NCBI RefSeq assembly: GCF_017652985.1
Contig: NZ_JAGGDJ010000004.1
Span: 124,001-188,000, forward strand
Direction of reading: 5' to 3'
DNA: 64,000 bases
Origin: Paenibacillus artemisiicola
Lineage (GTDB): Bacteria > Bacillota > Bacilli > Paenibacillales > Paenibacillaceae
A program made the translations under genes and the position numbers. The notes under the pieces were generated by a model that saw nothing but the letters and a program-made list of their open reading frames with translations, searched no databases and was not told where the DNA came from. Position 1 is the stretch's first letter. The number at the start of each line of letters is the position of its first letter. Of the stretch, positions 42,655 to 51,922 are shown in pieces.

Positions 42655-43500
42655 ATGGCCAAAGAATTCTCCGCGACCCAAGTCCGTGCGCCGTATACGC
42701 GGCCGATGACGGCCAAGGACTTCGAACCATCCGATACTACGTCCGTCTGGTGGCTCTCGGGCGCCGGGTTTCTTATCCAGTCCCACGGAACCTTGCTTAT
42801 GATCGATCCCGTCATTTCCATGCAGGACGGCTCCGACGAGAATTGCGAACTGGGACATCGCTTGTTGGTCCCGCTGCCGATCGAAGCGGCAGACGTCCCG
42901 CGGTTAGATGCGATTCTCTACACGCATAGGGATGACGATCACTTGGGCCCGGTTACGGCTTCGGCTTTAATCCGGACCGGGGGATTGTACGCGGGGCCGG
43001 CTATCGTCGTGCAGGAATTGGAGCGGTTAGGGGTCCCTTCGAGTCAGGCACGGGCTTTCCGAATCGGCGAGAGCTTCCGTATCGGAGAGATTGAAATCAC
43101 GCTGACGCGAGCCGATCATGCCTATCCAAGCCAGAATCCCTACGGTCCCGAGGACTGCTGCGGCTTCTTCATCCGCACCCCGGACGGGACGATATGGTGC
43201 ACGGGTGACACCCGGCTGCTGGCCGAGCATATGCAAATGAGCGGGGTCGACGTCCTGCTGCTCGATGTATCGGACGATCCCTATCATTTCGGCGTCGAGA
43301 ATGCCGTCAACCTCGCGAATCGCCTTGAGCAGGCGGCTATCATCCCGCACCACTACGGAACCTATCACGGGCCTGAGATGCTGCCGTTCAACGGCGATCC
43401 GAATAGACTCGCTCCGCATATTACCCGTTCGGAGAACCGGTATCGCATCTTGGCTCCCGGGGAGCGGTACGTGCTGAAAAAAACGAATGACGTTCAATGA
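42655..43500 (+). CDS. UlaG-like metallo-beta-lactamase-fold hydrolase
   Basis: About 281 residues with the metal motif THRDDDHLGP (90-99), further ligands in RADHAYP and CTGDTRLLAEHM, and the C-terminal IIPHHYGTYHG. This pattern fits UlaG-like lactonases and N-acyl-phosphatidylethanolamine phospholipase-like proteins. The substrate is unknown. Start uncertain: ATG at 42655, about 12 bases after AAGGAG, or a GTG at 42634 that overlaps the site. Its 3' end overlaps the convergent DinB gene by 7 bases. Confidence 0.85.
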   Translation: MAKEFSATQVRAPYTRPMTAKDFEPSDTTSVWWLSGAGFLIQSHGTLLMIDPVISMQDGSDENCELGHRLLVPLPIEAADVPRLDAILYTHRDDDHLGPVTASALIRTGGLYAGPAIVVQELERLGVPSSQARAFRIGESFRIGEIEITLTRADHAYPSQNPYGPEDCCGFFIRTPDGTIWCTGDTRLLAEHMQMSGVDVLLLDVSDDPYHFGVENAVNLANRLEQAAIIPHHYGTYHGPEMLPFNGDPNRLAPHITRSENRYRILAPGERYVLKKTNDVQ

Positions 43501-43973
43501 TGCCGCAATTGTTTTTTGAGCAGCATGATTTGACCGATATGATACGCGTTATGCAGGCATAAATTAGATACGACGCCCCACCAAGGCGCGTTGAAATAAG
43601 AAGCGATCCCGGTCGTGAGTTTCGATTCCCCGCTCTCCTCGAGCGCCGTATCCCAACGCCTGAATACGCGATCCAATCTTTGCAGGGTACGCGTCCATTC
43701 GGCATCGTTCATGGTGTTGGGATCCACATAAAACGTATCGTCGTTGTTCATTGAACTTGTCGGTTCAAATTGTTCGCTCTCGAATCTCTCCAGCCATCGC
43801 TCATTCCAAAAGATAAGATGATTCACGATTGCCCAGATGGATGAATTGCCGGCATCCTCCCTTGCCGCTTGCTCCGCATTCAGGTCAATCAGGATTTCGC
43901 GAAGCGGAATAAACCAGCTTTTATCGTGATAACAAGCGTTGATTTGATCCATGAGCATCGATTTAAAATTCAC
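43494..43973 (-). CDS. DinB-family protein
   Basis: 159-residue four-helix DinB-like protein, with the metal-binding His in IWAIVNHLIFWNERW and the HNAYHIGQI pair near the C-terminus. The family includes bacillithiol-dependent transferases; the true reaction here is unknown. GTG start with GAGG upstream. Convergent with and overlapping the metallo-hydrolase gene. Confidence 0.87.
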   Translation of the reverse strand: MNFKSMLMDQINACYHDKSWFIPLREILIDLNAEQAAREDAGNSSIWAIVNHLIFWNERWLERFESEQFEPTSSMNNDDTFYVDPNTMNDAEWTRTLQRLDRVFRRWDTALEESGESKLTTGIASYFNAPWWGVVSNLCLHNAYHIGQIMLLKKQLRHH

Positions 43974-44140
43974 CCCGGCACCTCGCTTCCCGCCATTTTA
44001 TATAGGCTCCAATACGTGAGTTGTACTCCATCTGTATTCGCCTTAGGGGTGAATTTCCCTTCATCGCACGATCGCCGCCATTCAGATTCAGACCGCTGAG
44101 AGCGCTAACGGAATAGCTGACTCGTGTTGCGAACGCACAA

Positions 44141-44200
44141 ACACCTTCAAGCCGTCCACCGGTTCATTCGACCTGGTGATTTCGCTTGAAGGTGTTTTTT
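44141..44200 (+). other. Plus-strand terminator hairpin without a known upstream gene
   Basis: ACACCTTCAAGC (44141-44152) and GCTTGAAGGTGT (44184-44195) pair perfectly, followed by TTTTTTATTTG. The orientation serves the + strand, but the nearest + gene ends at 43500 and a minus gene (DinB) lies between. A small transcript starting in 43974-44140 or a bidirectional terminator for the gene on the right is possible. No gene was found in that stretch. Confidence 0.5.
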
Positions 44201-44275
44201 ATTTGTGGACGGGTGCGGTATGAAGAACCTTACCGTCAGCGGCGTAACGCCGCCGCTCGCGATTGGGGGGACGAT

Positions 44276-45403
44276 TTACCCGAGAAACGCTTTGAACAGC
44301 TTAATGGCGGCCTGCGGGTTCTCCTCCATAATCCAATGTCCGGTTTTCTCCAGCTTCACCGTCTTGGAATTCGGCGCATGCTCGGTTAAGAACTGCTCCA
44401 GCATGCCGTAACCGGATACGCCGGCGATGCCGAGCGCGGGCACGGACAGCGGCTTGTACGTTTTAAACGTTTCGATATCTTCCCTAAACGTCTTGTACCA
44501 TTCGTTCCCGGCGCGAAGCGCGTCGGGCTGGGAATAGGCCGCGAGGTAAACCTCGCGCTCCTTCTTGCTGAGCGCATCCTTGGTGTAGCCCATATAATCG
44601 TAGATCCAGTTATAAACGAGATTCAACTGGTTGCCCTGCAGCATCTGCTCCGACAAGCCCGGGATGGTATTGACGGCAAACCACCAGTAGAACTTCGCGC
44701 GTTCGGGGTTGCTTTCGTCATACACGCCCGGCGGCGGCAAAATCGGGATTTTCAGAAAGTTCTCGTTCGGATGAGAAGCGTCCATCAGCACGACTTTCTT
44801 CGTGGCTTGCGGGTAATTGGCCGCATAGGCGTACGCGATCGTCGCGCCGATGTCATGCCCGGCGATGTTGATGCGCTTGTATCCGAGCAATTTGGCCAAT
44901 TCATGAATGTCCGTCGCCATCGTCTTCTTGTCATAGCCCGATTGCGGCTTGTCCGAGCTGCCCATGCCGCGGTATTCCACGACATAAACGTGATAGCTCT
45001 TGGCCAGCTCCGGCATCAGGTTGCGGAAGGAATACCAAGTAACGGGCCAGCCCGGAAGCAGGAACAGCGGCTCGCCCTTCCCGCCCTCGACGTAGTGAAG
45101 CTTGACGCCGTTCGCTTCCTTATAGCCGTTCTTGAAGCCCGGAAGCTCTTTGACCAGCTCCTCGTCGGAGTACGCTTTAGCCGGCATTGGTTTGTCGGCC
45201 GCTGACTTGTCGGGCGTTGGCTTGTCGGGCGTTGGCTTGCCTGCAGTGGTTAACGCCACGGTTTTGGGCTGGATTTCGGCGCCGCGCTCCCCGTTTTGCT
45301 GATCGCCGGTTTGCGAGCAGGCGGAAAGCAAAAGCAGCATCATGGACGCGAACAGCAATATTGCCGCGTACTTGGCCGGCCGTCTCGATTGGTTTCCAAA
45401 CAT
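44276..45403 (-). CDS. Surface alpha/beta-hydrolase lipoprotein (epoxide hydrolase-like)
   Basis: 375 residues: a signal peptide with lipobox LSAC, a Pro/Lys/Asp-rich linker with repeated KPTPDK units, then an alpha/beta-hydrolase. GWPVTWYSFRNLMPELA gives the oxyanion region. The nucleophile motif is GHDIGA, with Asp instead of Ser as in epoxide hydrolases and haloalkane dehalogenases, and the final GHWIMEENP holds the His. AGGAGG precedes the ATG. One copy of the 130-base repeat (45437-45566) lies just upstream. Confidence 0.87.
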   Translation of the reverse strand: MFGNQSRRPAKYAAILLFASMMLLLLSACSQTGDQQNGERGAEIQPKTVALTTAGKPTPDKPTPDKSAADKPMPAKAYSDEELVKELPGFKNGYKEANGVKLHYVEGGKGEPLFLLPGWPVTWYSFRNLMPELAKSYHVYVVEYRGMGSSDKPQSGYDKKTMATDIHELAKLLGYKRINIAGHDIGATIAYAYAANYPQATKKVVLMDASHPNENFLKIPILPPPGVYDESNPERAKFYWWFAVNTIPGLSEQMLQGNQLNLVYNWIYDYMGYTKDALSKKEREVYLAAYSQPDALRAGNEWYKTFREDIETFKTYKPLSVPALGIAGVSGYGMLEQFLTEHAPNSKTVKLEKTGHWIMEENPQAAIKLFKAFLG

Positions 45404-45436
45404 CGCATTCCCTCCTAATAAGGCTTCGTCTCGTGC

Positions 45437-45566
45437 TTGCACCTTGATCTTACCAAGGATGACGGAATGCCAAATCTGTGAAAGGTCATGAATACGCACC
45501 AATAAAAGCATCGCCTTCGGTCATTGCGCATGACCATTTTCATGCGCAATGCCAAAAGTAATGCTT
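45437..45566. repeat. 130-base intergenic repeat, copy A
   Basis: This stretch matches 55573-55702 along its full length with about 10 differences and no gap (about 92% identity by eye), although the flanks are unrelated. It contains CCTTGATCTTACCAAGG-type symmetry, and a 12-base perfect stem, CATTGCGCATGA with TCATGCGCAATG, enclosed by AAGCAT/ATGCTT. On the minus strand the stem is followed by TTTTATT. It begins 34 bases upstream of the epoxide hydrolase-like lipoprotein gene. Confidence 0.85.
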
Positions 45567-45705
45567 CCGTGCTCCGATCGAACGGCGAAGGCGCCATTGG
45601 CACGCAGGACCGTTTCTCAGCGCGGATAGTTTCGGGTTCTGGCGGAGCGTTTCGCCGGCAGCTTCTTTATAGTAACCCTAGATCATGCGAATGCTTCGTA
45701 CAGCG

Positions 45706-45757
45706 AAAAAAAGCCTCCGGCAGCACCGCAAACGTTTGCGGTTTCGCCGGAGGCTTT
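45706..45757 (-). terminator. Terminator of the GH125 operon
   Basis: AAAGCCTCCGG and CCGGAGGCTTT pair around an inner CACCGCAAACG/CGTTTGCGGT hairpin, with a seven-T run on the minus strand. It lies 18 bases after the stop of the binding-protein gene. Confidence 0.92.
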
Positions 45758-45774
45758 GACTAAGATGATTTCGC

Positions 45775-47148
45775 TTAAGGAGCGGCAATGACAGCGTTAA
45801 TATTTTTCTCGAGCTTCTTCAGGTTGTCGACCGGCTGCTTGCCGTCGATGACCGCCTTAAACGTGCTATCGATGAACTTTTGCGCCTTTGCGGACCACGG
45901 CTCCATGAAGCGAACCGGCGTCTTCGTCTCGGCTTTAAGCATGTAATCGAGCGTTTCCGCCATTTCCGGATGGCCGGCTTCCTTCAGCTTGTTGTAGTAT
46001 GGCTGCGCGGACGGCTGGTACGTCGGCGGTGCGACCGGGAATTTCGGCAGCACTTCCTCATACATTTCCGTCGCCACGAATTTAATCAGCTTATAGACGG
46101 CTTCCGGATGCTTGATCTTCGCCGGGCTTGCGAAGCCGATGGCATCGTAGGTCGCGACGGGCTTGTCCACGATCGGGCTCGGCACATAGCCCCATTCCAG
46201 ATCCTTGGCATTGCGGATGAAATCGTCCGCGTACCATTGACCCGCCTGCAGCAGCGGCACTTTGCCTTCTTTGAACAAGTTCGCGTAGTTGTCCGTGTTT
46301 TGGCTGAACGGCGCAATGCTGCCGTCGGCAACGCCGTCGCGGTACAGGTTGACGGCTTCTTCGAATTTAGGGCTCACGGTCACCGTCTTGGCATCGGTAA
46401 TGGAGTCCGCGAAAGGCGTGTCGCCGGCGGAAGCCGCGTAATTGGACAAGCCGAACGGATCGTTCATCTGCTGGAGATAGAGACCGAAGTTCTGTCCCTT
46501 TTTCGCGAGCTTCTTCGCATCGTCCAGCATGTCGGCATACGTCCAGCCGACCTTCGGCTCCGCTACGCCGGCATCCTGAAGCAGCTTCTTATTGTAGAAC
46601 ACGCCGTACGTGTTCATCAGGCCGGGGATTCCGTACAGCTTGCCGTTGACCAGCCAGTTCGGGATGATGCCGGGATAGAAGCTGTCAAAAAACGTCTTAT
46701 CGCTATCCATCATGGATGACCAGTCGTACAGCTGTCCGTTCTTGCCGGAGATCAGTTCGGTGTCGTTGCCGCTCATAAATACATCCGGCGCCTTATCGAT
46801 CGCAATGAGGGAATTAATCTTCGTCGTGTAATCCGTCAACGGCGTCGGCAGCACTTCGACCTTGATCCCGGGGTTCTCGGATTCGAAGGACTTAAGCGCT
46901 TCTTGAATAGCCGCGGTCATTTCCTTGCCTTCCCATGTCATCATGGTCAACTTGACTTCCTCGCCGCCATTGGCCGCGCCTGCGTTCGAACCGTCGTTCG
47001 CTCCCGTGCTTCCGCCCGCCGTATTTCCCGATCCGGCGTTCGTTCCGCCGTTGCCGCCGTTGTTGTCGCTGCTGCCGCACCCTGCCAAGACGCCGGCCGC
47101 GCATACGACCGTCAGCAGCATTGCCGACCATTTCATGACCTGTTTCAT
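45775..47148 (-). CDS. Sugar-binding lipoprotein of the GH125 operon
   Basis: 457 residues: signal peptide with lipobox LAGC (about residue 24), a long Gly/Asn/Ser linker, then a family-1 solute-binding protein (VKLTMMTWEGKEMTAAIQEA, IDKAPDVFMSGNDTELI, KHPEAVYKLIKFVATEMYEE). It should bind an oligosaccharide, here perhaps an alpha-mannoside. AGGAGG precedes the ATG. Last gene of the operon; a strong terminator follows. Confidence 0.92.
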   Translation of the reverse strand: MKQVMKWSAMLLTVVCAAGVLAGCGSSDNNGGNGGTNAGSGNTAGGSTGANDGSNAGAANGGEEVKLTMMTWEGKEMTAAIQEALKSFESENPGIKVEVLPTPLTDYTTKINSLIAIDKAPDVFMSGNDTELISGKNGQLYDWSSMMDSDKTFFDSFYPGIIPNWLVNGKLYGIPGLMNTYGVFYNKKLLQDAGVAEPKVGWTYADMLDDAKKLAKKGQNFGLYLQQMNDPFGLSNYAASAGDTPFADSITDAKTVTVSPKFEEAVNLYRDGVADGSIAPFSQNTDNYANLFKEGKVPLLQAGQWYADDFIRNAKDLEWGYVPSPIVDKPVATYDAIGFASPAKIKHPEAVYKLIKFVATEMYEEVLPKFPVAPPTYQPSAQPYYNKLKEAGHPEMAETLDYMLKAETKTPVRFMEPWSAKAQKFIDSTFKAVIDGKQPVDNLKKLEKNINAVIAAP

Positions 47149-47309
47149 GTTCTCGATGACCTCCTTGAATGTGCAAGTCGTTTTTGTCCACCAAGCGCCT
47201 TCACGTTCTGTCTATTGAAAGCGTATACGTTTCTCTCCGTTCGGGCCTATTGCGGCGCCGCCCCTCCCAGACTCGACTCCCCCTTCACCTCCTCCGTTTG
47301 ATAAACCGG

Positions 47310-48173
47310 TTATTTCAAGCCCGAATTGTTGAGCGAGCCAAGGCCCTGCATGAAGTATTTCTGAGCGGCAAAAAACAGGATGAGCAAGGGCAGCATGTAG
47401 AGCAAATTGACGGCCATGAAGTGATTCCATGTCGTGCCGTAGGAACCGCTGAAGGAAGCCACCGCGACGGATAACGGCCATTTCTTCTGATCCTGGAGGT
47501 ACACAAGCGGCTGCAAATATTCATTCCAAGACCCTTGAAAGCTGAGGATGATCATGGTCACGACAAGCGGGATGCTCGCCGGTACGATAACCCGCGTCAT
47601 GATTTGAAAATGGTTCGCCCCGTCGATCTTCGCGGCCTCGTCGTACGAATAAGGGATCGCGCTGTAAAATTGGCGGCAAAGGAAGATGAAGAACGGATTG
47701 CCGAAGAACGCCGGAATCAGGATCGGCCACCAGGTATTGAAGAGTCCGATTTTGGCAAATACATAAAAGACCGGAATGAGGCTGACGATCGAAGGCAGCA
47801 TCATGCTCCCGATAAAGAAGTAAAACCAAAGCTTCCGACCCGGAAACGGAATCCGGGCGATGCCGTAACCGATAAACAGCGAACTGATGACCTGGCCGAT
47901 GGTGACGGTAACGGAAATCGCGAGACTGTTTAGGAATACGCGGCCAAAATCGATTTCCTTGGCGCCATTGACGAAGTTGTTGAAGTGGAATTCATGCGGA
48001 AACCATTCAGGCGGTACCTTGAACATTCCGCCGCTGCCTTCCAGCGCAATGGTGATCATCCATAGGACGGGATAGATCATCGAGACCGACAAGATAAGAA
48101 GAAACGCAAACCGAATGATCTGCCCGACTCTTCTCGTGCCTGGGCTGCCCGCGGCCAAATTCGCTCCGCTCAT
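47310..48173 (-). CDS. CUT1 sugar ABC permease (UgpE/MalG type)
   Basis: 287-residue permease with six spans and the EAA loop PYSYDEAAKIDGANHFQIMTRVIVPASIP. GGAGG is well placed before the ATG. It lies 13 bases after the other permease gene. The 161-base gap before the binding-protein gene has no gene. Its ATPase is probably the shared MsmX type. Confidence 0.92.
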   Translation of the reverse strand: MSGANLAAGSPGTRRVGQIIRFAFLLILSVSMIYPVLWMITIALEGSGGMFKVPPEWFPHEFHFNNFVNGAKEIDFGRVFLNSLAISVTVTIGQVISSLFIGYGIARIPFPGRKLWFYFFIGSMMLPSIVSLIPVFYVFAKIGLFNTWWPILIPAFFGNPFFIFLCRQFYSAIPYSYDEAAKIDGANHFQIMTRVIVPASIPLVVTMIILSFQGSWNEYLQPLVYLQDQKKWPLSVAVASFSGSYGTTWNHFMAVNLLYMLPLLILFFAAQKYFMQGLGSLNNSGLK

Positions 48174-48185
48174 GCTGCTCCCTCC

Positions 48186-49082
48186 TTATTTCGATTCGTT
48201 TTCATAATAAACAAAGCTGCTGGAGGACTTGAAGGCGATGATCGTGAACAGGATGATGAGCACGAACAGCACCCACACTTGCGCGATCGCGTAGCCGAAA
48301 TCTTGTCCCTGGAACGCGTTTTTGTAAATACTGAAGTTCAGCAGCATCGTGGAGAAATCCGGACCGCCGTCTTTCGTCAGGATGGCTGGCTGCACGAAGG
48401 TTTGAAACGAACCGATCATGCCCGTAATGAGCTGCAGGAACAAGGTCGGCGTGATTAACGGAATCGTAACATTGAAGAAGATGCGGAACTTGCTCGCCCC
48501 GTCGATCTCGGCCGCCTCGTAGACGTCCGTCGGTACCGACTGCAGCCCCCCGAGGAAAATGATCATGTTCGAGCCGACTCCCCACAGGGCAAGCACGACG
48601 AGCGACAACAGGGCCGTATGCGAATCGGTCAGCCATTCGACCGGTTTTAGGCCGAGCGCCTTAAGGACATTGTTCGCAAGCCCGAACTGCGGCTCGTAGA
48701 CGAACAGCCATAGCGTCGAGGTCGCGACGATCGGCAGCACGACCGGGAGGTAGAACAGCGTGCGGAAAATCTTGATGCCGGGCAAATTCCGGTTCAGCAG
48801 CATCGCAAGCCCCAAGCCGAGCGCGAGGCCAAGCGGCACGCTGATGAGCGCGTACAGGATCGTCGCTTTCAGCCCGGGCCAGAAGGTCGGATCCATCGTG
48901 AACATGTACTTGTAATTCTGCAGCCCGACGTAAGTCGGCGTATCGAATCCGCTCCACTTGGTCATCGAGAAATAAATCGACGAGAGCAGCGGGTAGGCGA
49001 CGAAGAACAGGAACCCGAGAATGCCGGGAAGGATGAACAGATACCCTATAAAGCCGTCCCTTTGCCAGATCGAACGTTTCAC
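48186..49082 (-). CDS. CUT1 sugar ABC permease (UgpA/MalF type)
   Basis: 298-residue permease with GFIGYLFILPGILGFLFFV at the N-terminus and EAAEIDGASKFRIFFNVTIPLI as the EAA loop. The GTG at 49082 has AGGAGG 8 bases upstream. An upstream ATG frame (49121) overlaps the GH125 3' end and is not preferred. Together with the downstream permease it forms the importer channel. Confidence 0.92.
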   Translation of the reverse strand: MKRSIWQRDGFIGYLFILPGILGFLFFVAYPLLSSIYFSMTKWSGFDTPTYVGLQNYKYMFTMDPTFWPGLKATILYALISVPLGLALGLGLAMLLNRNLPGIKIFRTLFYLPVVLPIVATSTLWLFVYEPQFGLANNVLKALGLKPVEWLTDSHTALLSLVVLALWGVGSNMIIFLGGLQSVPTDVYEAAEIDGASKFRIFFNVTIPLITPTLFLQLITGMIGSFQTFVQPAILTKDGGPDFSTMLLNFSIYKNAFQGQDFGYAIAQVWVLFVLIILFTIIAFKSSSSFVYYENESK

Positions 49083-49093
49083 GCCAGCACCTC

Positions 49094-50374
49094 CTAATCG
49101 ATGTTCTGTTCGTTCACCCAATCGGCAAGGAATTGGCCGAATAGGCTATTTGCCCAAGCGAACCATGGGCGCGTATACGTCTCCGGCCGATCAGGGTCGA
49201 AGCTCTCATGCATGTAATCGGTGCCCGCCGTCGTCCGGGCCAGCATGTCCACGATGTCGCGCTTCTCGGCCGCATCGGTCGAAGTAAGGCCTTGCACGAT
49301 CAGCCCGATAGGCCAGACATACCCGAGCGGCGTATGGGGACTGCCGACGCCTCGCGCGAATCGCCCTTCGGCATAATAGGGATTGTCCTTGCTCAGGATG
49401 AAGGCGCGCGTCCGCTTGTAGGTTTCGTCGTCCGCCGGGCGGTAGCCTAAATACGGGATGGATAGCAGGCTCGGCACGTTAGCATCGTCCATCAGGTTGT
49501 AATTGCCGAAGCCGTCGGTTTCATAAGCATACATGCGTCCATAGCGCGGGTGATCGACAACGCCATAGGTCTCGATGCCGAATTCGACGTCCTTCTTCAA
49601 CCGCAGCGCGTCCGCCGCAAGCGTCTCGTCGCCGTACGCCGTAATCGCGAACTCGGCGATATGGCCCAGCACGACGGCGGCAAACATATTCGCGGGAATC
49701 AGGTAGCCGAATTTGCACGCGTCGTCGCTCGGACGGAACGCGGACCAGATCATTCCGGTGAAATTAACTTTCGTGCCGCGTCCACCGAACGGCAGCGTAT
49801 CCGACGGTAGCAAGATGTCTTCCCGTTCGAACCGGTACGCCGATAGCTCCTCATGACGCTGCTCGGTCGACATCGTGTCGACGATCCGCCTTAACATCCA
49901 ATGGAACGCCGGCGTGAAGACGGTGACGTCGCCTGTTGCATCGAAATAGTCTTTACATAGCTGAACGGGGTAGCACAACGAGTCGAGCTCGTATTTGCGC
50001 TCCCAAATCCACGGCCCCATCTTGGTGGCATCGCTTTGATGCCCGTTCCCATTCGCTTCGCGATTGAAAGCGTTTGCGTAAGGGTCAATCGCTAGGTAAG
50101 CCGCCTGCCGTTCAATCGTTCCTCTGAACATGGCGGCGAGTTCATCGTCTTTCCCGGCCAATCGCGCATAGGGGCGGATTTGCGCCGACGAATCGCGGAG
50201 CCACATCGCCGGAATATCCCCCGTGATGATGAACGTCGTATCGTCATGTAATCGTTCGACTGTCGTGTCGAGGGTATTCGGATAGCACTGCTTAAACGTT
50301 TGAACCATTTCGGGACGCACCCGAGCCAATTTCGAGGCCGTTTCTTCGATATAGGCGGCCAAAGACGAATTCAT
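49094..50374 (-). CDS. Glycoside hydrolase family 125 exo-alpha-mannosidase
   Basis: 426-residue (alpha/alpha)6-barrel exo-alpha-1,6-mannosidase type protein, with ITGDIPAMWLRDSSAQIRPY, the central GMIWSAFRPSDDACKFGY and the C-terminal GTDYMHESFDPDRPETYTRPWFAWA, matching the known bacterial members in length and order. It lacks a signal peptide and so trims imported mannosides. First gene of the operon with the permeases. Start at 50374. Confidence 0.95.
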   Translation of the reverse strand: MNSSLAAYIEETASKLARVRPEMVQTFKQCYPNTLDTTVERLHDDTTFIITGDIPAMWLRDSSAQIRPYARLAGKDDELAAMFRGTIERQAAYLAIDPYANAFNREANGNGHQSDATKMGPWIWERKYELDSLCYPVQLCKDYFDATGDVTVFTPAFHWMLRRIVDTMSTEQRHEELSAYRFEREDILLPSDTLPFGGRGTKVNFTGMIWSAFRPSDDACKFGYLIPANMFAAVVLGHIAEFAITAYGDETLAADALRLKKDVEFGIETYGVVDHPRYGRMYAYETDGFGNYNLMDDANVPSLLSIPYLGYRPADDETYKRTRAFILSKDNPYYAEGRFARGVGSPHTPLGYVWPIGLIVQGLTSTDAAEKRDIVDMLARTTAGTDYMHESFDPDRPETYTRPWFAWANSLFGQFLADWVNEQNID

Positions 50375-50473
50375 GCCGTGTCCTCCTTAGGTGTGCTTGG
50401 CAGCCGCTCGGGGTTATGAAACCGAGTTGCATTTGCCGTTCCTTTACTCGTCTAGGAAGTTAACTCTTAACGA

Positions 50474-50503
50474 AGTATATTATACCAATATAAAGTATGT
50501 CAA
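50474..50503 (-). promoter_or_regulatory. Promoter and operator of the GH125 operon
   Basis: On the minus strand TTGACA (50503-50498) and TATACT (50479-50474) are 18 bases apart. The spacer contains TATTGGTATAATATAC, and similar TATACCA elements lie upstream of the regulator gene (about 51797-51840). These are probable sites for the GntR/LacI-type regulator. Confidence 0.65.
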
Positions 50504-50594
50504 CATTACTTTTATGCCTATATGCCAATTTATTTAAATACTCCATATGGCATATCGTTCTCTTCGATGGTGCGAATCGTTCGTAACACGCGCA

Positions 50595-50633
50595 TAAAAA
50601 AAGCGGGTTCCGCGTTTTATCGCAGACCCGCTT
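50595..50633 (-). terminator. Terminator of the GntR/LacI regulator gene
   Basis: AAGCGGGT and ACCCGCTT pair, with eight T on the minus strand. It lies 30 bases after the regulator stop. Confidence 0.92.
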
Positions 50634-50663
50634 ACCGTTTGCGTATTCGAATGGCATAAACCA

Positions 50664-51782
50664 TTATACCGCGAGCGTATAGTCGATAATCGTTTGCCGC
50701 GGCAGCAATTCCCCCTGCCACAATCTGCTCAGCAGCTCCACGGCCCGTGCGCCCATCACTTCTTCGTTCTGGCGAATATGCGGGAATTGCGGTCCGTCAA
50801 AGTCGTCGCTCAGATAGTCGAAGCAGGCAATCTCGTAATCCTCCGGTACCCGTTTTCCCATTCGTTCGATCTCCCGTTTCAATACCCGCGCCAAATTATA
50901 TTCGCAGGCTACGAACGCCTTCGTCCCCGGATGCGCGGACATGTACGCGCGAAGCTGCTGCTGGTCGACCTGGATATTATCGCTTTCGAATGATTTCGGC
51001 AGCGAGCTGAACAAGTTCGTCACGAAGTGATCGGGATTCAATCCGATTCCGCGCTTAATGAAGGCGTTGGAGAACCCCTTCAACCGGTCCTCCAGCGTCG
51101 TCGTGTTTTCGGCAGGCGTGGACAACAGCGCAACCTCGCGGTGTCCCTTATCGATTAGATAGTCAGTCAACTCTTCGCATGCTTTCTCATTGTCCGTATG
51201 GACGGAGCAGGCCGGGATTCCTCGCATGTAGCGATCTACGAGGACGACGGGGAAGTCATCGATGACGGCCCGCAATAGTTCCGTACTGTAATGCTCGCCA
51301 TGGACCGGAAACACGATCAGCCCGTCCACGCCTGCGTGAATAAGCGACTGAATCGCCTTTTCTTCCGCCTCCTGCTTGTCGTACGTCAGCTTGATCAGCA
51401 TATGGCAGCCGAGTTCGGAAGCCTTCTCCTCGATGGCTCGAAACAGTCGAATGCCGTAAGATTCCGAGATGTCCGGCAGCAAGACGCCGATGACCCTCGT
51501 TTGCCGGACCGGAGCCGGATTGTCCGCTTCGGGAATAGCCTGCTTTGACTGCGAGTCAGGCCTCGACATCGCGCTTACGAAGGAGCCCTTCCCGCGCATG
51601 CGCGTGATCAACCCGTCGTTAGCCAGACCCTCGAGCGCCTTCTTGGTCGTGATTCGGCTCACGTTAAACCGCTCGGCAAGCTCCATTTCCGATGGGACGC
51701 GCTCTCCCTCTTTCAGCCTTCCGGACGTTATCTGGTCGTGCACGTAGCCGTAGATCTGTTCGTATAATGGCAGTTGCGACAT
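50664..51782 (-). CDS. GntR-LacI chimeric regulator (AraR type) of the GH125 operon
   Basis: 372 residues: an N-terminal GntR winged helix (YEQIYGYVHDQITSGRLKEGE, then ERFNVSRITTKKALEGLANDG) and a C-terminal LacI-like sugar-binding domain (RVIGVLLPDISESYGIRLF, GVDGLIVFPVHGEHY, DYLIDKGHREVALLS). The same build as AraR. The ATG at 51782 follows GGAGGG; the longer frame to 51845 is not used. It probably represses the GH125 operon and itself. Confidence 0.93.
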   Translation of the reverse strand: MSQLPLYEQIYGYVHDQITSGRLKEGERVPSEMELAERFNVSRITTKKALEGLANDGLITRMRGKGSFVSAMSRPDSQSKQAIPEADNPAPVRQTRVIGVLLPDISESYGIRLFRAIEEKASELGCHMLIKLTYDKQEAEEKAIQSLIHAGVDGLIVFPVHGEHYSTELLRAVIDDFPVVLVDRYMRGIPACSVHTDNEKACEELTDYLIDKGHREVALLSTPAENTTTLEDRLKGFSNAFIKRGIGLNPDHFVTNLFSSLPKSFESDNIQVDQQQLRAYMSAHPGTKAFVACEYNLARVLKREIERMGKRVPEDYEIACFDYLSDDFDGPQFPHIRQNEEVMGARAVELLSRLWQGELLPRQTIIDYTLAV

Positions 51783-51796
51783 ACCCTGGTTCCCTC

Positions 51797-51840
51797 CGGG
51801 TTTAAATGATATACCAACAGTACCATTTATACCATAATCC
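51797..51840. promoter_or_regulatory. Cluster of TATACCA elements before the regulator gene
   Basis: GATATACCAACA and ATTTATACCATAA occur 15 bases apart. They share the TATACCA core with the GH125 promoter region, so the regulator may bind both sites. Confidence 0.45.
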
Positions 51841-51922
51841 CGCAAGCTTAAACGTTATAACGCAGGGTACGGCCGCGAACCTGCGTTTTTACAGGATGAG
51901 GCTGATCTTGGCGCTACGAATG

